Assembly: GCF_000304475.1 (NCBI RefSeq)
Contig: NC_018940.1
Span: 248,001-312,000 of the forward strand
From: Kazachstania africana CBS 2517
Lineage: Eukaryota; Ascomycota; Saccharomycetes; Saccharomycetales; Saccharomycetaceae
DNA length: 64,000 nt
Reading direction: 5' to 3'
Below the pieces are notes generated by a model. It searched no databases. It saw nothing but the letters and a program-made list of their open reading frames with translations, and had not been told where the DNA came from. This document shows, in pieces, positions 59,394-64,000 of this stretch (position 1 is the stretch's first letter; each line of letters begins with the position of its first letter). The translations under genes were made by a program, and so were the position numbers.

Positions 59394-61044
59394 AAAAGAT
59401 CAGTTCGATTCACTAAGGGCAGCACAAGCTATCTTCCAAAGACATAACAATAATTCCAGGTCAACAAAGAACCAATTAACCTCCGAACATAGTAACTATA
59501 AACTAGCCTCACAGCCTATATCTTTAAAGAAAACGGTTAGAGATTCTATTTCACAGAAGACATCAAGAAGACCTAATCCCAGTAGATCTCCGATCTTATT
59601 AGATCGACAGCGTTTATTACATTCGTCATCACCAATAATACACAACACATCTGTTAATCTCAATCATGCGTCAGCTTCCGAAAGTGATATTGCGTCAATT
59701 GCTGCAGCTTTAGCACATTCCCACATTGCTGACCACGAATCAAAGCTGAAGAGTGTATTCGAACAAAATAGTCCAGATGTAACCTCAATATCAAGTATGC
59801 AAACTGAAGAAACGCCTCAACCGAGTGAAATTCTGTCTAACCTTTCTTTGTTAGAAAATAGCAACGATAATAAAATGATTTCGCTGGGGACTCCCAATAA
59901 TAATGATATTCATGACGAAGGCAACAAAGATGGACCCGTTCTACGACCTGTACCATTTGCTGTCGGTATAGAAAGAACAGGCCCAACAAGAAAACGACCT
60001 CCACCACCTCCTAATATTTTCCAAGAGGCCCAAGTATTTTCGGATCCTTCGGAATTTTTACATGAAGAACAATTGGAAAACATGTCATTACGTTCATTAT
60101 CTTCTTCCTCGACTTCTTCCTCATCAGCATCGTCGCCAGCATCATCATCGTCATCGTCGTCCTCTTCTTCATATTCTACTGCAAGTGAATCTTTAATTCC
60201 AACGGAACCAACGGCAACACTTGTTGTACGAGAGTCTCCTACTTTAAGTCCCACTTTTTCAAATCAAAGTAGTGACGATTCGACCTACATGTTTGATAAT
60301 GAGTTACAAAAGGGCTATAAGAAGAAGAAGAAGAAGAAGAAATCAAAGAGATATAAAGTGAAATCGTTAACTCATAAATTTTTCAGAAATAATGTTGTAT
60401 ACAACGAAGGCGACATTGAAGATAGTTCTACAACATCGAATCCAGTGAAGTTCAGAACGACAATGAGACATGACTACGAAATAAAACGAAAGTTTAATGA
60501 GGACAAACCTTGGAAAAAGCATCGTTCTGTAATGTATTTGTCTGATGCCGAGAGGAAACGGTATGAAGGAATGTGGATCGTGAATCGATTCACATATTTA
60601 AATTTACTCCCTTGGTGGCCACAAAACACTGATGATGAAAAGGAAGTGGAGGAAAATACAGGGAGAACACTCAATTTACCCGAAGAGGGGCTTATCTTGA
60701 ATCAAATCGTAATGGACATTTGGAATCGATCGAACCTTCCCTCGACACTCTTAACCAGGATCTACGATTTGGTTGATCTGAGGAAAGACGGCACATTGAA
60801 TAGAAAATCCTTCATTCTGGGTATGTGGTTGGTCGACCAATGTCTCTACGGTAGGAAGCTTCCAGAATATATCTCACAGCCACTCTGGGACAGTGTGGAC
60901 AACAACATGATGAACATCATCCAAGAAAAGACATACAACGAACTCTACAGTAAGCAGAAAAAGAAAAACGTCAGGAGCAAACTGGTGAGAAGGGAACTCA
61001 AACATCTCTCCAGCGGCATAAAACACGTCTCATCTCATCTATAA
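59338..61044 (+). CDS. TAX4: EH-domain regulator of PI(4,5)P2 5-phosphatase
   Basis: A 568-residue protein (604 in S. cerevisiae Tax4). A long Ser-rich N-terminal region includes a poly-Ser run and a poly-Lys run (about residue 330). The C-terminal EH domain covers about residues 420-530 (NLPWWPQ-type; IVMDIWNRSNLPSTLLTRIY; GMWLVDQCLYGRKLPEYI). Known role: Tax4 and its paralogue Irs4 bind and activate the phosphatase Inp51, adjusting PI(4,5)P2, cell-wall integrity signalling and autophagy. Position next to IML2 favours TAX4. The ATG at 59338 gives MALGNTSKKKTR, with the family segment DSLRAAQAIFQRH following. Confidence 0.88.
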   Translation: MALGNTSKKKTRNQALLNEKDQFDSLRAAQAIFQRHNNNSRSTKNQLTSEHSNYKLASQPISLKKTVRDSISQKTSRRPNPSRSPILLDRQRLLHSSSPIIHNTSVNLNHASASESDIASIAAALAHSHIADHESKLKSVFEQNSPDVTSISSMQTEETPQPSEILSNLSLLENSNDNKMISLGTPNNNDIHDEGNKDGPVLRPVPFAVGIERTGPTRKRPPPPPNIFQEAQVFSDPSEFLHEEQLENMSLRSLSSSSTSSSSASSPASSSSSSSSSSYSTASESLIPTEPTATLVVRESPTLSPTFSNQSSDDSTYMFDNELQKGYKKKKKKKKSKRYKVKSLTHKFFRNNVVYNEGDIEDSSTTSNPVKFRTTMRHDYEIKRKFNEDKPWKKHRSVMYLSDAERKRYEGMWIVNRFTYLNLLPWWPQNTDDEKEVEENTGRTLNLPEEGLILNQIVMDIWNRSNLPSTLLTRIYDLVDLRKDGTLNRKSFILGMWLVDQCLYGRKLPEYISQPLWDSVDNNMMNIIQEKTYNELYSKQKKKNVRSKLVRRELKHLSSGIKHVSSHL

Positions 61045-61330
61045 ATACACTCAATATGAGACGATAAAGACAGTCTCATCTTCCATCGTGCAAAACGCTG
61101 CTGTTTTCTGATATTCCCCGGCTTGATTTTCTTGGGCAAACAAAAAAAAAAAGAATTTCGGGTTCTCCGCTTAGAAAATCCCGCAGGAGAACGGGAAATC
61201 ACTAAAGCTTTGTTCCGGGAAAAAGCAACGGTTCGAGAAAAGTATCAAAAGTATATATGATAATAATAATATTGAAGAACAAAGACGATCTACCGATTTT
61301 TTAATAACTGGTATTATCACAGGGTATAGG

Positions 61331-63535
61331 ATGTTTAGGGTCCTAAGTGCATTGAAAGGTTCAAAATCTCCATCTGGAGATGATAAAGCTGATGCAAACA
61401 AGAAAACCGGAGAGGTCTTGACCCAGGTTAAAGATTTCGAGGTTGCTTTACGTGCAATGGACTACGTTCTTGACGATAGAACTACAAAGGGACTGGCCCT
61501 ATTACAGGACCAAGCAAAGACCAGCTCGGATCAAACTATCAATGTCCTTGCTCAAGGCGTTATTGAGTTTTTAGAAGCTACTTTAAGTTTTGAGGTTAAT
61601 GAAATGAAGAAGGCATCGGATACGTTGGCCAAAGCTGAACAATTATCTTTGAAAAGTAGGCAAGCTCACCAGAAGGCAAATTTAAAATCAAGTTCCTATT
61701 ATCCAGCAGGAACTGTTTATGCGGTTACTTACACGGAATCTCTACTACTGCATGCGCTACTGATGTTATTTAGTGAAAGTATGATGGAAGCCGCTAAAGC
61801 TCTATTGAAATTGAGAAAAGCCAATTCTATGTTGCATGAAATCATGGGGTTGGTTAAAGATGCTGAACACAAGAAAAAACATCGTTCACAATCAAAATCA
61901 TCTTTACCGGTATCTTCTTCTAATGAGGGGTCTGAGAAGAGCAGTGTTTCTTCAAATAATACTAGTTTAGCCACTTTCGATATCCCTGAAGATTTCGCTA
62001 GCGTCGATCATCTTGATGGTGAGGTCCTCAAATTGGCTGCAAAAGTCCACGACATGAGATTACAAAGATTAGCTGGTTCTCATATCGGTAATTCTCCCGC
62101 TGCTAACAGATTGAGAACAGAGTTGGGTCTTGACGCTTTGAAAGAACTCTCTCGAGATAAAATTACTGAGCATACCTGCATTTTCGAAAACTTAGATGGT
62201 ACACAACCTACCATTGACGAATACATCCATTCTGGGGCTAAATTATGTTTTGGTATCTTACAAGTTGTTCTATCGTTGCTACCACCCACTATTGGTGCAG
62301 TTTTATCAATTGTCGGGTTCCGTGGTTCTCGTGAAGAAGGTTTAAGGCTTATTTGGGATGCTACTAGAGAAAGAAACATCCATGGTTGTATTGGTCTCTT
62401 AGCGTTGATGTTTTATTATGATGGACCGTTCCAATTTACTGATGATGATTTCGATATTCCCCCAGTTTCCAAATCCGGTGGCATCAAAACTAGCGAAGAT
62501 GAACTCAACAGTTTCACTCTTCTACATCCGGGAAAATTATTGGAAAATGCATTATTACAGGCCAGAGCTCTTTTCCCCAATAGTGCCCTGTGGTTACTTA
62601 ATGAAGCCAGAATGCTGTCAAGTGAAGGACGTTTAAAGGAAGCTGTAGCTCTTATGGATTCTATTGATATCGAAAAAATCCACATGAGACAGGTGAAAAT
62701 CTTAATGATGTTCGACCGTGCCAACACTTTAGTACATTTGCATGAATACGAGAGAGCTGCAGAAGAGTTGCTTGCACTAGTCAACATAAGTGATTGGTCA
62801 CACGCCTTCTACACGTATTTCGCAGGTTGTTGTTATTTGGAAGAATATAGAATGTGTGAATTAAATATGGCAGATCGTCCTGAAAAGAAAGATTACTACA
62901 AGGAAAAAGCCATTAAATTAATTTTTGGCGCACCAGAATACTTGGGTAAGAAGACATTCAAATCTAAAAATTTACCTCTAGATAGATTCATGTTAAGAAA
63001 AGTGGAACAATTCAAGAAAGTTCAAAAGAAGTTGAAGCTGGAGAACCCACTTGACGCAATTGCCACGTCACCAATTCATGAATTAGTTTATTTCTATAAC
63101 GGTTACAACAGGATGACAAAAGATGGCCTTCAAATGACAAAGAAGCTATTGACAGAATATCATAATCCAGCAGTTGATTTACACGAAAAGAGCCAAGAAT
63201 TAGTCAGGGACTTACTATTGTCTTTAACTTTACGTAGACTTGGTGAAGTTGACGAAGGTTGTAAATTGTTAGATGAAAAAGTCTTACCCCTCATTATTAA
63301 TATTCAAAATGGGAAAGTCAAATACGTTAAGAGGAATGACGATCCATGGGCTTACCCAACAGCTTTATATGAACGTGCATTATTCAATTGGAAGATAAAC
63401 GGTTTAGGTGACTTAAAACAATGCAGAGAATGGTTACTTAGAGCCCAGAATTATTATACAGACGATTATGAGTTAAGTACTCGTGTAGGAATGAAGATTA
63501 AAGCCGCAGTTGATAGAGTGGAACAATCCTTATAG
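61331..63535 (+). CDS. IML2: Inclusion-body and lipid-droplet clearance protein, TPR-like
   Basis: A 734-residue protein (731 in S. cerevisiae), starting [18 protein letters not shown]. It matches the Iml2/TTC39 family: [53 protein letters not shown] and [19 protein letters not shown]. Helical TPR-like repeats dominate. Known role: clearing protein inclusions through a lipid-droplet-linked sterol route; earlier screens linked it to mitochondrial protein import. ATG at 61331. The paralogue is YKR018C; synteny with TAX4 and ARP4 supports IML2. Confidence 0.93.
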   Translation: MFRVLSALKGSKSPSGDDKADANKKTGEVLTQVKDFEVALRAMDYVLDDRTTKGLALLQDQAKTSSDQTINVLAQGVIEFLEATLSFEVNEMKKASDTLAKAEQLSLKSRQAHQKANLKSSSYYPAGTVYAVTYTESLLLHALLMLFSESMMEAAKALLKLRKANSMLHEIMGLVKDAEHKKKHRSQSKSSLPVSSSNEGSEKSSVSSNNTSLATFDIPEDFASVDHLDGEVLKLAAKVHDMRLQRLAGSHIGNSPAANRLRTELGLDALKELSRDKITEHTCIFENLDGTQPTIDEYIHSGAKLCFGILQVVLSLLPPTIGAVLSIVGFRGSREEGLRLIWDATRERNIHGCIGLLALMFYYDGPFQFTDDDFDIPPVSKSGGIKTSEDELNSFTLLHPGKLLENALLQARALFPNSALWLLNEARMLSSEGRLKEAVALMDSIDIEKIHMRQVKILMMFDRANTLVHLHEYERAAEELLALVNISDWSHAFYTYFAGCCYLEEYRMCELNMADRPEKKDYYKEKAIKLIFGAPEYLGKKTFKSKNLPLDRFMLRKVEQFKKVQKKLKLENPLDAIATSPIHELVYFYNGYNRMTKDGLQMTKKLLTEYHNPAVDLHEKSQELVRDLLLSLTLRRLGEVDEGCKLLDEKVLPLIINIQNGKVKYVKRNDDPWAYPTALYERALFNWKINGLGDLKQCREWLLRAQNYYTDDYELSTRVGMKIKAAVDRVEQSL

Positions 63536-63745
63536 GAGTCATTTTTAAATTGTTAAGCGTTTATCCAAAAATTGTATAGATCCCTGCGCATTATATACTT
63601 TATTATGTATTCAAAACCGAACGAACGATAAATGAAAACGCATCACATAAATAACTAAGCACGCAATATTTTTCCTGGTTTCTGGTCTATGCAATTGCAA
63701 ATAAGAAAATTTTTATTATTATACGTATATTACAAATTACGATCA

Positions 63746-64000
63746 TTATCTAAAGCGATCAGCTAAAAGTCTGTCAACACCAACATCTTGATATTCTTCT
63801 TTTCCAACCCATAATTGATGGAACGTCCCCAAGCTCGTCAGCACACTGCCTCCTAACCAAGATTGATATTGCCTTTCTCTGGTATGGCCTGTAGTTATCA
63901 TTCTAAATTTCAGGGCCGGTAGTCTACTATTAAGCTCTGCCATAAGCCTGTCACTCAAACCCGGTATTGTTGAAGTGCCACCAGTCAAGACAACATTGTG
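63746..64000 (-). CDS. ARP4: Actin-related protein Arp4, C-terminal 84 residues only
   Basis: The frame enters from beyond the window end (HNVVLTGGTSTIPGLSDRL) and stops at 63746. The actin-fold C-terminus is visible with QYQSWLGGSVLTSLGTFHQLW and an RLLADRFR end, near-identical to Arp4 (489 aa). The start is outside the window. Known role: shared subunit of NuA4, SWR1 and INO80 chromatin complexes, binding nucleosomes and histone H2A. It converges with IML2 (210 bp). Confidence 0.95.
   Translation of the reverse strand, partial: HNVVLTGGTSTIPGLSDRLMAELNSRLPALKFRMITTGHTRERQYQSWLGGSVLTSLGTFHQLWVGKEEYQDVGVDRLLADRFR

Overview
The window is about 64 kb of chromosomal DNA from a budding yeast of the Saccharomycetaceae. 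It has AT-rich intergenic DNA, intron-poor genes, asparagine- and serine-rich low-complexity tracts, and a gene order almost collinear with Saccharomyces cerevisiae chromosome X from GZF3 (YJL110C) to ARP4 (YJL081C). The genes that S. cerevisiae keeps only on the sister region of chromosome XI (for example GCN3, RPC37, VPS51) are absent. This points to a post-whole-genome-duplication species, perhaps in the Naumovozyma/Kazachstania group; the genus is a guess.

Layout. 0-10 kb: SOK1 (possibly cut at the window edge), then GZF3 and UTP10 on the minus strand. SOK1 next to GZF3 is a synteny break. 10-20 kb: the long UTP10/IME2 divergent promoter (PAC/RRPE for UTP10; URS1, a GA tract and a TATA box for IME2), IME2, SET4, PAM16, a 1.3 kb gap that probably holds a snoRNA (SNR37 by position), and MEF2. 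20-33 kb: CHS6, a possible broken small gene, SAP185, PHS1, MRPL49 and BCK1. 33-46 kb: KHA1 and TOK1 (minus), SRS2 (plus), GWT1 and DPB11 (minus). 46-64 kb: SIP4, ARG3, TRL1 (minus), EXO70, ALY2 (minus), CWC23 (an intruder relative to S. cerevisiae), TAX4, IML2, and the 3' end of ARP4 (minus).

Most genes are housekeeping or signalling genes with recognisable families. They cover meiosis (IME2), cell-wall integrity (BCK1, CHS6, GWT1), potassium and pH homeostasis (KHA1, TOK1), genome stability (SRS2, DPB11), RNA processing (UTP10, TRL1, CWC23), mitochondrial function (PAM16, MEF2, MRPL49), secretion (EXO70), nutrient control (GZF3, SIP4, ARG3, ALY2) and Sit4 phosphatase signalling (SAP185). 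They are independent transcription units, not an operon.

Several starts were moved to the first credible ATG (IME2, SET4, PAM16, SAP185, DPB11, CWC23, TAX4). I found no transposon, LTR, CRISPR array or convincing tRNA. I did not find a wholly new multi-gene system. The most interesting items are the candidate snoRNA, the frame-broken small gene at about 22.7-23.0 kb, the overlapping upstream ORFs and URS1 of SIP4, the TEY activation loop of Ime2, and a 16-bp-arm inverted repeat with Tbf1 and E-box sites upstream of CWC23.
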